Positions 17,428-24,730 of a DNA stretch of 44,937 bases are shown one piece after another. How positions within the stretch are numbered: position 1 is the stretch's first letter; every line of letters starts with the position of its first letter. The notes under the pieces were generated by a model. It saw nothing but the letters and a program-made list of their open reading frames with translations. It was not told the origin of the DNA and did no database searches. Origin of the DNA: TWA4 sp051879215 (GTDB lineage Bacteria; Bacillota; Clostridia; Lachnospirales; Lachnospiraceae); the NCBI GenBank assembly GCA_051879215.1, contig JBJELP010000088.1, positions 1 through 44,937 of the forward strand, written 5' to 3'. Position numbers and translations under genes: made by a program.

Positions 17428-17505
17428 ACTTTGCATATTTCTTACTTATTTCTTACTTATTTCTCACATAAATTATCCATCGATTTCCTGCAGCCGAAAT
17501 CCAGA

Positions 17506-18312
17506 TCACTCTGCCTCTTTTACAAATTCTCCCCGGATATCAAATCCATGATTCATGGGACCGCTGCCTTTTCCAAGATCAAGCATGGCACCCAGTGCAC
17601 CGGATATATAGTCCTTTGCCCGCTTTACAGACTCTGATAGAGAATATCCTTTTGCCAGGTTGGAAGCAATGGCACTGGACAGCGTACAGCCGGTTCCGTG
17701 GGTATTGGGATTCTGAATCCGTTTTCCATAAAACCACTCATATGTGCCATCATGATACAGCAGGTCATTGGCATCGTTGATCTGATGACCACCCTTTAAT
17801 AAGCAGGCACAGCGGAAGGTTTCACTGATTTTAGCTGCTGCTTCCACCATGGTTTCTTCTGATGTGATTTTCATATCTGCAAGAATTTCCGCTTCGGGAA
17901 TATTGGGGGTCAGTACAGATGCCAGCGGAAATAACTCACTTTTCAGAATTACGATTGCATCTTCACTGATCAGTCTGGCACCACTGGTTGCCACCATAAC
18001 CGGATCCACCACAATATTTTCCGCCTCATATTCCCTGAGTTTTCGAGCAATCATCCGGATGATTCCCGCAGAGGAAACCATACCGATCTTTACGGCATCC
18101 GGACGGATATCCGTAAACACATTATCGATCTGTTCTCCCAGAAATTCCGGTGTTGTTTCAAAGATGCCGGTTACCCCCACGGTATTTTGTGCCGTTAATG
18201 CGGTAATTGCACTCATGGCATAAACGCCATTGGCCATCATGGTTTTGATATCGGCCTGAATGCCCGCACCGCCGCTGGAATCGCTACCTGCAATTGTCAA
18301 TGCTGTTTTCAT
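17506..18312 (-). CDS. thiD: Hydroxymethylpyrimidine/phosphomethylpyrimidine kinase
   Basis: This ribokinase-fold kinase phosphorylates HMP and HMP-P in thiamine synthesis or salvage; some relatives act on pyridoxine. The 268-residue length is standard. Visible motifs are TIAGSDSSGGAGIQADIKT at the N terminus, the substrate region MSAITALTAQNTVGV, DPVMVATSGARLI, and the anion-hole and catalytic-base loop NPNTHGTGCTLSSAIASNLA near the end. Its start overlaps the stop of the HAD gene as ATGA, so the two are translationally coupled, and a terminator follows. No other thiamine genes are in the window, which suggests salvage. Confidence 0.93.
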   Translation of the reverse strand: MKTALTIAGSDSSGGAGIQADIKTMMANGVYAMSAITALTAQNTVGVTGIFETTPEFLGEQIDNVFTDIRPDAVKIGMVSSAGIIRMIARKLREYEAENIVVDPVMVATSGARLISEDAIVILKSELFPLASVLTPNIPEAEILADMKITSEETMVEAAAKISETFRCACLLKGGHQINDANDLLYHDGTYEWFYGKRIQNPNTHGTGCTLSSAIASNLAKGYSLSESVKRAKDYISGALGAMLDLGKGSGPMNHGFDIRGEFVKEAE

Positions 18313-19001
18313 ATTCTGTTTCCTCCCTGTCTTAATCCATCCATACCTTCCACTTTTTCCCAGAAATAATCAGCTTCCGAAAAATCTTTCAGATACACGT
18401 CACATTCTTTCTTCATGGCCTCCCGGTCTTTTACACTGGCTGCATCTTCCAGACCTGCCACATGACAATGTGCCTGTTTAGCCGAACGTACTGCATGGAT
18501 CACGTCCTCAAACACCCAGATTTCTTCCGGCCGGACACCTAAATACTCCGCTGCTTTCTCATAAATCAGCGGTTTTGTTTTTCCGGCTCCCACTTCTGCA
18601 CAGGTAAAAATCCGTTTAAAATACTCTGAAATCCCAGTCCGCTCAAAGGCCGCTGTCAGATAACTGCGGTCACTGGAAGTGGCAATTACCATGGGAATTC
18701 CTTTCTGTTTCAGTTCTTCCAGAAACTCCTTCACTCCAGGTTTCAGCGGTGCTTCATAAAAATAAAAATCCTGCACCATACGTATAATTCCATCATAAAT
18801 TTCCTGTGCCGACATCGGCAGATGATAGCATTCCTTCAGAAAAACCGAACACTCTGCGATACTCATATCCCAGATTTTTTCTTCCAGCGAAGAGTCCGGT
18901 TTGATTCCCAGGCTGCGAAGATACCTTTCCCCGGTATCCAGCCAGATCGGCATGGAATCCAGCAAGGTTCCATCCACATCAAAAATTGCTGCTTTTATCA
19001 T
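18309..19001 (-). CDS. HAD family hydrolase (phosphatase)
   Basis: The 230-residue HAD hydrolase of the beta-phosphoglucomutase/phosphatase class has the nucleophile motif FDVDGTLLDS near the N terminus, the Thr/Ser motif MVIATSSDRSYL, the Lys region GKTKPLIYEKAAEYLGV and the acidic motif WVFEDVIHAVRSAKQA. The start at 19001 is chosen because AGAGGA lies just before it and the motif then sits at residue 6. It is 16 nt after the GH1 gene and overlaps thiD by ATGA. A thiamine-monophosphate or sugar-phosphate substrate is possible. The operon position favours either without deciding. Confidence 0.9.
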   Translation of the reverse strand: MIKAAIFDVDGTLLDSMPIWLDTGERYLRSLGIKPDSSLEEKIWDMSIAECSVFLKECYHLPMSAQEIYDGIIRMVQDFYFYEAPLKPGVKEFLEELKQKGIPMVIATSSDRSYLTAAFERTGISEYFKRIFTCAEVGAGKTKPLIYEKAAEYLGVRPEEIWVFEDVIHAVRSAKQAHCHVAGLEDAASVKDREAMKKECDVYLKDFSEADYFWEKVEGMDGLRQGGNRI

Positions 19002-19017
19002 ATATCTTCCTCTGTTA

Positions 19018-20505
19018 TTATTTGCTGAGATCTTCTCCATTGGAAGCAATCATTTTCTTATACCAGAAGAAGGAATCTTTGCGGCTTCTGTGCAGATCAC
19101 CGGTACCATCATCGTGTTTGTCTACATAAATAAAGCCATATCGTTTTCTCATCTCACCGGTACCTGCAGAAACGACATCCACACATCCCCATGTGGTATA
19201 GGCAATCAGATCCACGCCGTTGTCAATTGCACGGCTCATGGCTTCGATGTGGGGAATGTAGTAATCAATACGGTAATCATCATGGATGCTGCCGTCTTCT
19301 TCCACTGTATCATAGGCACCAAGACCATTTTCAACAACCATCAGCGGAATCCGGTAACGGGCATAGATCTGTTCCAGTGAATACTGCAGTCCGGTGGGAT
19401 CCAGTGCCCATCCCCAGTCGGAATAGGTCAGATAGGGATTGCGCATACCTGCTGCAAAATTGCCCTGCACCTTATCTTTGTTTTCATGGGTGGAAACATT
19501 GTTGGTCATGTAGTAGGAGAAGGTAAACATATCCACCTTACCTTCTTTCAAGGTAACAAGATCTTCCTCAGTAATATCCAGATCGGTCACATGATGTTCT
19601 CTCCAGATACGTTTTGCAAAAGCAGGATATTCACCGAATACGTGTACATCACCACAGTAATAGAAATTTTCTTCCATGGTCTGCTGTGCCAGCAGCATAT
19701 CCTGGGGATCACATGTATGAGGATAAACAATACCGCCTCCCAGCATACATCCGATCTTGTTTTCCGGATCAATTTCATGACCCAGCTTAACGGCCTCCGC
19801 ACTTGCAACGAACTGATAATGCAGATGAGTCAGCCGTTTCTTGTAATCTTCATCATTTGCCTTTCCGCCGAACAGATTGATTACCTGAAGTGTATTATTG
19901 ATTTCATTGAAGGTCAGCCAGTATTTAACCAGACCTTTGTATTCTGTGAAAATTGTTCTGCAGTATTTCACAAAATAATCAATAAATGCACGATCCTGCC
20001 AGTCGCCGTACTTTTCCACCAGTCCCAGAGGAGTATCGAAATGATGGATGGTAACCAGCGGTTCAATGTTGTACTTTCTTAACTCCTGAAATACATTTCT
20101 GTAAAATGCAATGCCTTCCTGATTGGGCTCCTCATCCATACCTGTGGGGTAAATTCTGGACCAGGAAATGGACATACGGAACATACGGAATCCCATCTCA
20201 GCCATCAGGGCGATATCTTCTTTGTAATGATGATAAAAGTCGGTTCCTTCCCGGTTGGGGTACAGATATCCATCCACTGTCGCATACTTTTCTGCACCTT
20301 CTGGTAAAGAATCATCAAAATGCACCATGGGCGTTGCATGACCAATACCATCTTTATCCACCCAGGTTACCATTCTCGGTTCTGTTAAACTGCCGCCGGT
20401 GGTAAAATCGGTCAGTGCAGGACCGCGTCCGCCTTCATTCCAGCCGCCTTCATACTGATTCGCTGCGGTTGCACCGCCCCAGAAAAAATTCTCCTTGAAA
20501 CTCAT
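19018..20505 (-). CDS. Glycoside hydrolase family 1, 6-phospho-beta-glucosidase type
   Basis: The 495-residue cytoplasmic GH1 enzyme hydrolyses phosphorylated beta-glucosides taken up by a PTS. The family signature FFWGGATAANQYEGG is at the N terminus. The acid/base Glu lies in LTFNEINNT and the nucleophile Glu in LMVVENGLGAYD. The phosphate-recognition region GTGEMRKRYGFIYVDK and SRKDSFFWYKKMIASNGEDL closely resembles the BglA/AscB group, so a 6-phospho substrate is likely. No PTS gene is adjacent. It is the first gene of an operon with the HAD phosphatase and thiD. A 17-bp perfect inverted repeat lies 24 bp upstream. Confidence 0.93.
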   Translation of the reverse strand: MSFKENFFWGGATAANQYEGGWNEGGRGPALTDFTTGGSLTEPRMVTWVDKDGIGHATPMVHFDDSLPEGAEKYATVDGYLYPNREGTDFYHHYKEDIALMAEMGFRMFRMSISWSRIYPTGMDEEPNQEGIAFYRNVFQELRKYNIEPLVTIHHFDTPLGLVEKYGDWQDRAFIDYFVKYCRTIFTEYKGLVKYWLTFNEINNTLQVINLFGGKANDEDYKKRLTHLHYQFVASAEAVKLGHEIDPENKIGCMLGGGIVYPHTCDPQDMLLAQQTMEENFYYCGDVHVFGEYPAFAKRIWREHHVTDLDITEEDLVTLKEGKVDMFTFSYYMTNNVSTHENKDKVQGNFAAGMRNPYLTYSDWGWALDPTGLQYSLEQIYARYRIPLMVVENGLGAYDTVEEDGSIHDDYRIDYYIPHIEAMSRAIDNGVDLIAYTTWGCVDVVSAGTGEMRKRYGFIYVDKHDDGTGDLHRSRKDSFFWYKKMIASNGEDLSK

Positions 20506-20528
20506 GCTTTGGTTCTCCTTATGTTTGT

Positions 20529-20580
20529 AATGTACTCTCGGAATCTGTTAACCATATGAAAAAGATTCCGAGAGTACATT
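20529..20580. promoter_or_regulatory. 17-bp perfect inverted repeat upstream of the GH1 operon
   Basis: AATGTACTCTCGGAATC (20529-20545) and GATTCCGAGAGTACATT (20564-20580) are exact complements around an 18-nt loop. There is no T run on either strand and no match to a BglG/LicT antiterminator target. It lies 24 bp upstream of the GH1 start, so it may be an operator or an mRNA 5' hairpin. Confidence 0.7.
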
Positions 20581-20777
20581 GTAAATTATCAGGGAATGAA
20601 TGGGGAAATTCATTCCGATTTTGTGTAAATCTGTCTGACTCTGTATAGTAACCATTTTATTGTAAATGGAAACACACAGCTTTGCAAGAGTTGCTTCCAT
20701 ATCTTTTTAGTGATAAAATCATTACATCTGTTTTACTGTAAATTCATGATGTTGCAGGCAAAAAAATTGCCCACACA

Positions 20778-20800
20778 ATGTACTCTTTCCAGGAGTACAT
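20778..20800. promoter_or_regulatory. ATGTACTC-N7-GAGTACAT inverted repeat
   Basis: ATGTACTC (20778-20785) and GAGTACAT (20793-20800) are exact complements. The half-site is shared with the long inverted repeat at 20529-20580. This copy ends 23 bp before the start of the small Cys-containing protein gene, overlapping its probable leader. Apart from these two sites I see nothing more in the 320-bp region. Confidence 0.6.
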
Positions 20801-20823
20801 CACAATACGAAGGAGGAACGATT

Positions 20824-21138
20824 ATGAAATTAAAGGTTTGCCCCGGTGTCTGCGGACTGGAATCTCTGATCCTTGCAGAATCAGAAGACGGAATGGATGT
20901 GAATATTCAGGTTGAAACGAAATGTAAAGCGGTAAAAGCATTTATTGACAGCCTGGAACAGCCTCTGGATTCCTATGAAGTATGTTTTGCCAAACCCGGA
21001 GACGGCCCGGTCTATGAAGCAGCATCGGAAAATCTGATTCACAGTGCCTGTCCGGTGGCATCTGCTCTGCTCAAATGCATCGAAGCAGAATGTAAACTGG
21101 CGCTTCCCAAAGATGTATCGTTTACTTTTGTTGACTGA
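20824..21138 (+). CDS. Small cysteine-containing protein (DUF6951-like)
   Basis: The protein has 104 residues and starts at MKLKVCPGVCGLES after a strong GAAGGAGG site, so the longer upstream frame is rejected. Five to six Cys are placed as CPGVC near the N terminus, CK in the first third, and CPVASALLKCIEAEC in the last third. This suggests a metal or thiol site, or a disulfide-rich fold. It resembles the uncharacterised clostridial family DUF6951, but from memory only. No signal peptide or membrane segment is seen. It is a single gene with a shared bidirectional terminator after it. Confidence 0.8.
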   Translation: MKLKVCPGVCGLESLILAESEDGMDVNIQVETKCKAVKAFIDSLEQPLDSYEVCFAKPGDGPVYEAASENLIHSACPVASALLKCIEAECKLALPKDVSFTFVD

Positions 21139-21162
21139 TACAACCTTGCAGAACGAACGGAA

Positions 21163-21207
21163 AAAGGGGCAGAAGATGTGATCGTGAATAACACCTTCTG
21201 CCCCTTT
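21163..21207. terminator. Bidirectional terminator
   Basis: AAAGGGGCAGAAG (21163-21175) pairs with CTTCTGCCCCTTT (21195-21207). It is flanked by A and T runs, so it serves the plus-strand Cys protein gene and the minus-strand rubredoxin gene. Confidence 0.85.
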
Positions 21208-21269
21208 CCCTACTTCTTAAAAAGAAGACTGGAAAATGAATCTTTCATGATTACGATGAAAAAACTATC

Positions 21270-21428
21270 TTATGCTTCTGAAAACTCATCCTTGCCAACA
21301 GAGCAAACAGGACATTCGAAATCTTCAGGAACTTCTTCCCACGGTGTTCCGGGTGCGATACCTGCTTCCGGTACGCCTACTTCGGGATCGTATTCCCAAC
21401 CACATACATCACACACGTATTTCTTCAT
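21270..21428 (-). CDS. Rubredoxin
   Basis: This 52-residue electron carrier binds one iron through four Cys: CDVCG at residues 6-10 and CPVC at 39-42. The spacing, the aromatic core (Tyr4, Trp11, Tyr13, Trp30, Phe37) and the PEAGIAPGTPWEEVPEDFECP stretch are those of typical rubredoxins. It lies 57 bp downstream of rubrerythrin on the same strand, after perR. It should pass electrons to rubrerythrin for peroxide reduction. AGGAGGTAGATC precedes the ATG. Confidence 0.95.
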   Translation of the reverse strand: MKKYVCDVCGWEYDPEVGVPEAGIAPGTPWEEVPEDFECPVCSVGKDEFSEA

Positions 21429-21485
21429 AATGATCTACCTCCTGCAAATTTAAAAGGATCCAAACTATACAGCTTCTGCTGAATT

Positions 21486-22073
21486 TTAGCCGAAGTATCT
21501 TTCTAACAGACCCTTCAGAGCCTTACCATGGCGAGCTTCGTCACGAGCCATTTCATGAACGGTATCATGGATTGCATCCAGGTTGTTCTTCTTAGCACAT
21601 TTAGCTAAATCAAACTTACCTGCTGTTGCACCGAATTCGCAGTCTACTCTCCATGCCAGGTTTTCCTTTGTGGAAGCTGTCATCTTGCCTTCTAATTCGG
21701 AACCAAGTAATTCAGCGAATTTTGCAGCATGTTCTGCTTCTTCATATGCAGCCTTTTCCCAGTATAAACCGATTTCAGGATAACCTTCACGATGAGCAAC
21801 TCTTGCCATGCAGAGGTACATACCAACTTCTGAACATTCGCCGTCAAAGTTAGCCTTTAACTGTTCGAAGATGTACTTCTTATCTTCTTCGCTGATGTCC
21901 TTGTTATCCTTAACAGTTGATGCATATACGCCGAATTCATGTTCTGCAGCCAGTGTCAGTTCACCTTCAACCTTTTTGAACTTGTCTGCCTTTACATGAC
22001 ATACAGGACATTCTGCAGGTGCTGCTTCACCTTCTGCTACATAACCACATACTGTACAAACCCATTTTGCCAT
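21486..22073 (-). CDS. rbr: Reverse rubrerythrin (peroxidase)
   Basis: The 195-residue protein reduces hydrogen peroxide in anaerobes. The rubredoxin-like domain comes first (residues about 1-35, CTVCGYV and CPVCHVKA), followed by a four-helix diiron domain. The helices carry the Glu/His ligands in ANFDGECSEVGMYLCMARVAHREG, YWEKAAYEEAEHAAKFAELLGS, RVDCEFGATAGK and VHEMARDEARHGKALKGLLERYF. The rubredoxin-first order is the reverse of classical rubrerythrin. It lies between perR and rubredoxin and is probably derepressed by peroxide through PerR. AGGAGGAATATA precedes the ATG. Confidence 0.95.
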   Translation of the reverse strand: MAKWVCTVCGYVAEGEAAPAECPVCHVKADKFKKVEGELTLAAEHEFGVYASTVKDNKDISEEDKKYIFEQLKANFDGECSEVGMYLCMARVAHREGYPEIGLYWEKAAYEEAEHAAKFAELLGSELEGKMTASTKENLAWRVDCEFGATAGKFDLAKCAKKNNLDAIHDTVHEMARDEARHGKALKGLLERYFG

Positions 22074-22156
22074 TTTATATTCCTCCTGTTTTTAAAGTGC
22101 ATCCCGTCCATGAAATCAAAAAAGTTGTCTGTTCTGAACGGTCTGCTGAAAATCAT

Positions 22157-22540
22157 TTACTCATTCTTTGACAGACATGATCCGCACTTTCCGAAAAACT
22201 GCAGTTCATAATCGTCAAGTATACCATTGCAGCGTAAGGACGCTTTTTCAAGCAATTCATCCTCCGGGGTTACATCCAGATCATCCACATTGCCGCAGCA
22301 TCTGCATATAAAGTGGAAATGCCGATTGATATGTCCATCGAAACGATCCGGTCCCATTCCCGTGAAAATCTTGCGAACCTTACCACTATCTACTAAAAAG
22401 GACAGATTCCGGTAAACGGTACCCAGGCTGATATTGGGCTGTTCTTTTCGAACACTGTCATACACCATATCAGCAGTTGGATGATCCTTACGACTTTGCA
22501 GATCTTTTAAGATACATTCTCTTTGTCGTGAATACTTAAT
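22157..22540 (-). CDS. perR: PerR/Fur family peroxide-sensing repressor, apparent ATT start
   Basis: The first ATG in frame (22468) would give only 103 residues and remove the first DNA-binding helix. The frame is open upstream and encodes KYSRQRECILKDLQSRKDHPTAD, the conserved Fur/PerR N terminus, from an ATT codon at 22540-22538. AAGGAG lies 8 nt upstream of that ATT and no ATG, GTG or TTG is in frame nearby. This gives 127 residues. Helix-turn-helix ISLGTVYRNLSFL, the regulatory metal region RFDGHINRHFHFICRCC and the C-terminal KCGSC zinc site are present. It controls the rbr and rubredoxin genes downstream. A base error in ATG is the alternative. Confidence 0.88.
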   Translation of the reverse strand: MKYSRQRECILKDLQSRKDHPTADMVYDSVRKEQPNISLGTVYRNLSFLVDSGKVRKIFTGMGPDRFDGHINRHFHFICRCCGNVDDLDVTPEDELLEKASLRCNGILDDYELQFFGKCGSCLSKNE

Positions 22541-22562
22541 GACTGAATCTCCTTTTCGATAA

Positions 22563-22577
22563 TAGTAATGATTACTG
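22563..22577. promoter_or_regulatory. Candidate PerR box
   Basis: TAGTAAT-G-ATTACTG is a 7-1-7 dyad like the PerR box pattern TTATAAT-N-ATTATAA. It lies 23 bp upstream of the perR start, as expected for autoregulation. Confidence 0.6.
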
Positions 22578-22743
22578 TTTTAATATACACAATATAAAGC
22601 GAAATGTCAAGCTTTTTTCAGAATATATCAGAAAAATTATTGTTAAACTATCTGATAAATCTGATGATACCGTAGTAATTATATGATTTTTCCCTTCCTG
22701 CGTCAAGAATTCATTTATAGCGCTGCCATAAGAAATGACTCTG

Positions 22744-22808
22744 GTTATTGTTCAGAACCAACCTCGCAAATACTGTATGTTCCCGATGTGGCGTGTCCGC
22801 CAGATTTA
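22744..22808 (-). repeat. Dispersed repeat R, copy 3
   Basis: This copy matches positions 1-66 in reverse complement: GTTATTGTTCAGAACCAACC, then CTCG, an AATAC-TGT-ATGTT segment and GTGGCGTGTCCGCCAGAT. It lies between the DUF3343 terminator and perR, in a 370-bp gap with no gene. Confidence 0.75.
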
Positions 22809-22840
22809 CAAAAAAGTGCTCATGAATGGTATACATAGAT

Positions 22841-22901
22841 AAAAACTCTGCATCACTTCCCTTTTTCAGATTCATCTGAACCGGAAATGATACAGAGTTT
22901 T
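22841..22901 (-). terminator. Terminator of the yedE-yedF-DUF3343 operon
   Basis: AAAACTCTG (22842-22850) pairs with CAGAGTTTT (22893-22901), with further inner pairing (CAGATTCATCTG). TTTTT follows on the minus strand. Confidence 0.7.
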
Positions 22902-22908
22902 CATTTAA

Positions 22909-23148
22909 CTAACCTTCGTATACTTTCTGATATCCCTTGTCCACCACCTGGACAATCTGTTCCAGTTCTTCGCTGATCCCTGCTGCATCCCAGTTTTCAC
23001 TTTCATAGGATACACAGGTTCCGCAGGAAGAACTCAGGTTTCTGGGAACCGGCATGACCGTCGCTTTCATGCCTTTCTTTTTCAGTTCCCTGGAAAAACG
23101 GATTGCTCCGAAATGGGAGAAAAAGGTTGCAATATATGTATGATACAT
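22909..23148 (-). CDS. DUF3343 Se/S carrier-like protein
   Basis: The 79-residue protein matches the DUF3343 (Se/S carrier protein-like) family. It begins MYHTYIATFFSHFGAIRFSRELKKKG, followed by VMPVPRNLSSSCGTCVSYE with a Cys-x-x-Cys motif (SCGTC). The family is thought to carry reactive sulfur or selenium on a Cys. It is 19 bp downstream of yedF and last in the yedE-yedF unit, which supports a selenium role. Delivery to a selenium-dependent molybdenum hydroxylase or to SelD is an inference. Confidence 0.88.
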   Translation of the reverse strand: MYHTYIATFFSHFGAIRFSRELKKKGMKATVMPVPRNLSSSCGTCVSYESENWDAAGISEELEQIVQVVDKGYQKVYEG

Positions 23149-23167
23149 ACCCTTTGCTTCTTCCAGA

Positions 23168-23371
23168 TTATTTCTTTGTAATATTCAGCAGGAAGTCATC
23201 TCCCTGTTCTGTAACTTTTACTTCATATCCTGCGTGATTTGCAAAACGGGTTACATTTTCCAGTGAAACACGGTTATCCACCATCATCTCATAACTTGCT
23301 TCTTTGGATGCCAATGCCTTTTTCGCCATAATAACAGGTTCCGGGCAGGATCTTCCTCTTGCATCGATCAT
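23168..23371 (-). CDS. yedF: TusA/SirA-like selenium protein YedF (short form)
   Basis: The 67-residue TusA-fold protein begins MIDARGRSCPEPVIMAKKAL. The CPxP motif holds the thiol or selenol carrier Cys (CPEP, residues about 9-12). Longer YedF proteins have a second domain; only the first is present here. AAGGAGAG precedes the ATG at 23371, so the upstream in-frame ATG is rejected. It is in one operon with yedE and DUF3343. In selenium gene sets YedF is regarded as a selenium transferase-like partner; no direct evidence is visible here. Confidence 0.9.
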   Translation of the reverse strand: MIDARGRSCPEPVIMAKKALASKEASYEMMVDNRVSLENVTRFANHAGYEVKVTEQGDDFLLNITKK

Positions 23372-23393
23372 ATCTGAACTCTCCTTTTTCCAA

Positions 23394-24449
23394 TTATTTT
23401 TCTTTACGGAATGTATTTGCTGCTGCAATCACGGTAACAACTACAATACCAATAATAACGGCAATTTTGCCATTGGCTGTGGGACCTTCTCCGGAAGAAG
23501 CAAGCCCAAAGTTATGGCAGAATGCAGCGCCGGCTGCCAGACCAAGAACCGTAACAGCAGAATCCACATTTCCTTCACCGGAAAGAACAAGCTGTCTCAG
23601 AGGGCATCCGCCCAACAGTGCGCAGCCGTAACCAACCAGCAGCATGCCCAGGAAATTCCACAGCCCGTCTGTATGAGCGATGGGCTGTCCTGCCATAGAA
23701 AGATTGAAAGAACCCAGAGCCAGATTGCCGATCAGGGCTGCAGCAAAAATTGCTACGAATCCGATGAGAAGTTTGCTTTCTTTAAACAGGATCATATCAC
23801 GGATACCGCCAACCATGCAAAGACGGGTCAGCTGTGCAGCTGCACCGACAATCAGACCGGCTGCTAAAGAAATAATCACTGCTGCATGTTTGGAACCGGG
23901 ACCTTCTTCTGAAAAGAAAATAAATGCAGGAGCTGCCACCAGCAGAACCAGCAGAACCACCTGAATCACAGGGAACACCAGACCTTCGGATGTGCTCTGC
24001 TTGTAGGTTCTCTTCAGTGTATAACCGTTATTCAGGAAGAAAATGCCAACCAGAATACCGGCTGCAAAACCAACCAGACCGATATATGCGTTGAGATCGC
24101 CGCCGGCCATACGCAGAATCATACGGAAAGGACATCCCAGGAACATCAGACATCCGACCATAACAAAGAAACCAAGTACAAATCTGGTAACCGGTGAAGA
24201 ACCGCCTCTCACAGAAAATTCCTTTCTGCCCACTGCCATCAGGAACGCACCCAGCACCAGACCGATGATTTCCGGACGGATATACTGAACCGGTGCTGCA
24301 CGATGCAGACCCAGACCACCTGCCGTATCACGAATAAAGCAGGCAATACAGAAGCCCATGTTTGCAGGATTTCCGAAGAAAACCAGACCAACTGCGATAA
24401 TACCGATCAGAATGCCGGCAATACCGATTGTAATTTTTTCATTTTTCAT
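23394..24449 (-). CDS. yedE: YedE family putative selenium transporter
   Basis: This integral membrane protein of about 351 residues is a YeeE/YedE-type channel with two similar halves. Conserved Cys motifs are GFCIACFIRDTAGG near the N terminus, GCLMFLGCPFRMILRMAGGD, QLTRLCMVGGIRDM and GCALLGGCPLRQLVLSGEGN. The GCP-R-hydrophobic-SGEG pattern is typical of YedE. The start at 24449 follows GAGGAGG; the longer frame begins before that site. Its position with yedF, DUF3343, a desulfurase and a LysR gene matches the selenium-associated branch rather than the thiosulfate branch. The transported form is not known. Confidence 0.9.
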   Translation of the reverse strand: MKNEKITIGIAGILIGIIAVGLVFFGNPANMGFCIACFIRDTAGGLGLHRAAPVQYIRPEIIGLVLGAFLMAVGRKEFSVRGGSSPVTRFVLGFFVMVGCLMFLGCPFRMILRMAGGDLNAYIGLVGFAAGILVGIFFLNNGYTLKRTYKQSTSEGLVFPVIQVVLLVLLVAAPAFIFFSEEGPGSKHAAVIISLAAGLIVGAAAQLTRLCMVGGIRDMILFKESKLLIGFVAIFAAALIGNLALGSFNLSMAGQPIAHTDGLWNFLGMLLVGYGCALLGGCPLRQLVLSGEGNVDSAVTVLGLAAGAAFCHNFGLASSGEGPTANGKIAVIIGIVVVTVIAAANTFRKEK

Positions 24450-24516
24450 ACAATGAAACCTCCTCATATTAAATGATGTTGGGGCCAGGACCTTTTGACC
24501 CTTGTATCACAAATTA

Positions 24517-24575
24517 CAGTAAAAAAGATTATCAGTAAAAACTGACAACAAACTGCTCAAATTTCTTTTTTACTG
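24517..24575. promoter_or_regulatory. CAGTAAAA inverted repeats between yedE and the desulfurase gene
   Basis: CAGTAAAAAAGA (24517-24528) and TCTTTTTTACTG (24564-24575) are exact complements. Between them lies the small dyad TCAGT-AAAA-ACTGA (24532-24545). These lie in the 280-bp divergent region and may be the binding sites of the LysR regulator encoded just downstream. A TATAAT at 24652-24657 is a possible -10 for the desulfurase gene. Confidence 0.55.
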
Positions 24576-24730
24576 AACAATTATTACAATTATACCATTG
24601 AAAAACGAATTTCGGCATTTTATTTTTAACTATATCCACTTTATATATTGATATAATCGATATTATGCAGTATAATTTTGTAAGATTTTTATTACATTTG
24701 TCAAAAAATATGATACCCGGAGAGTACCTT

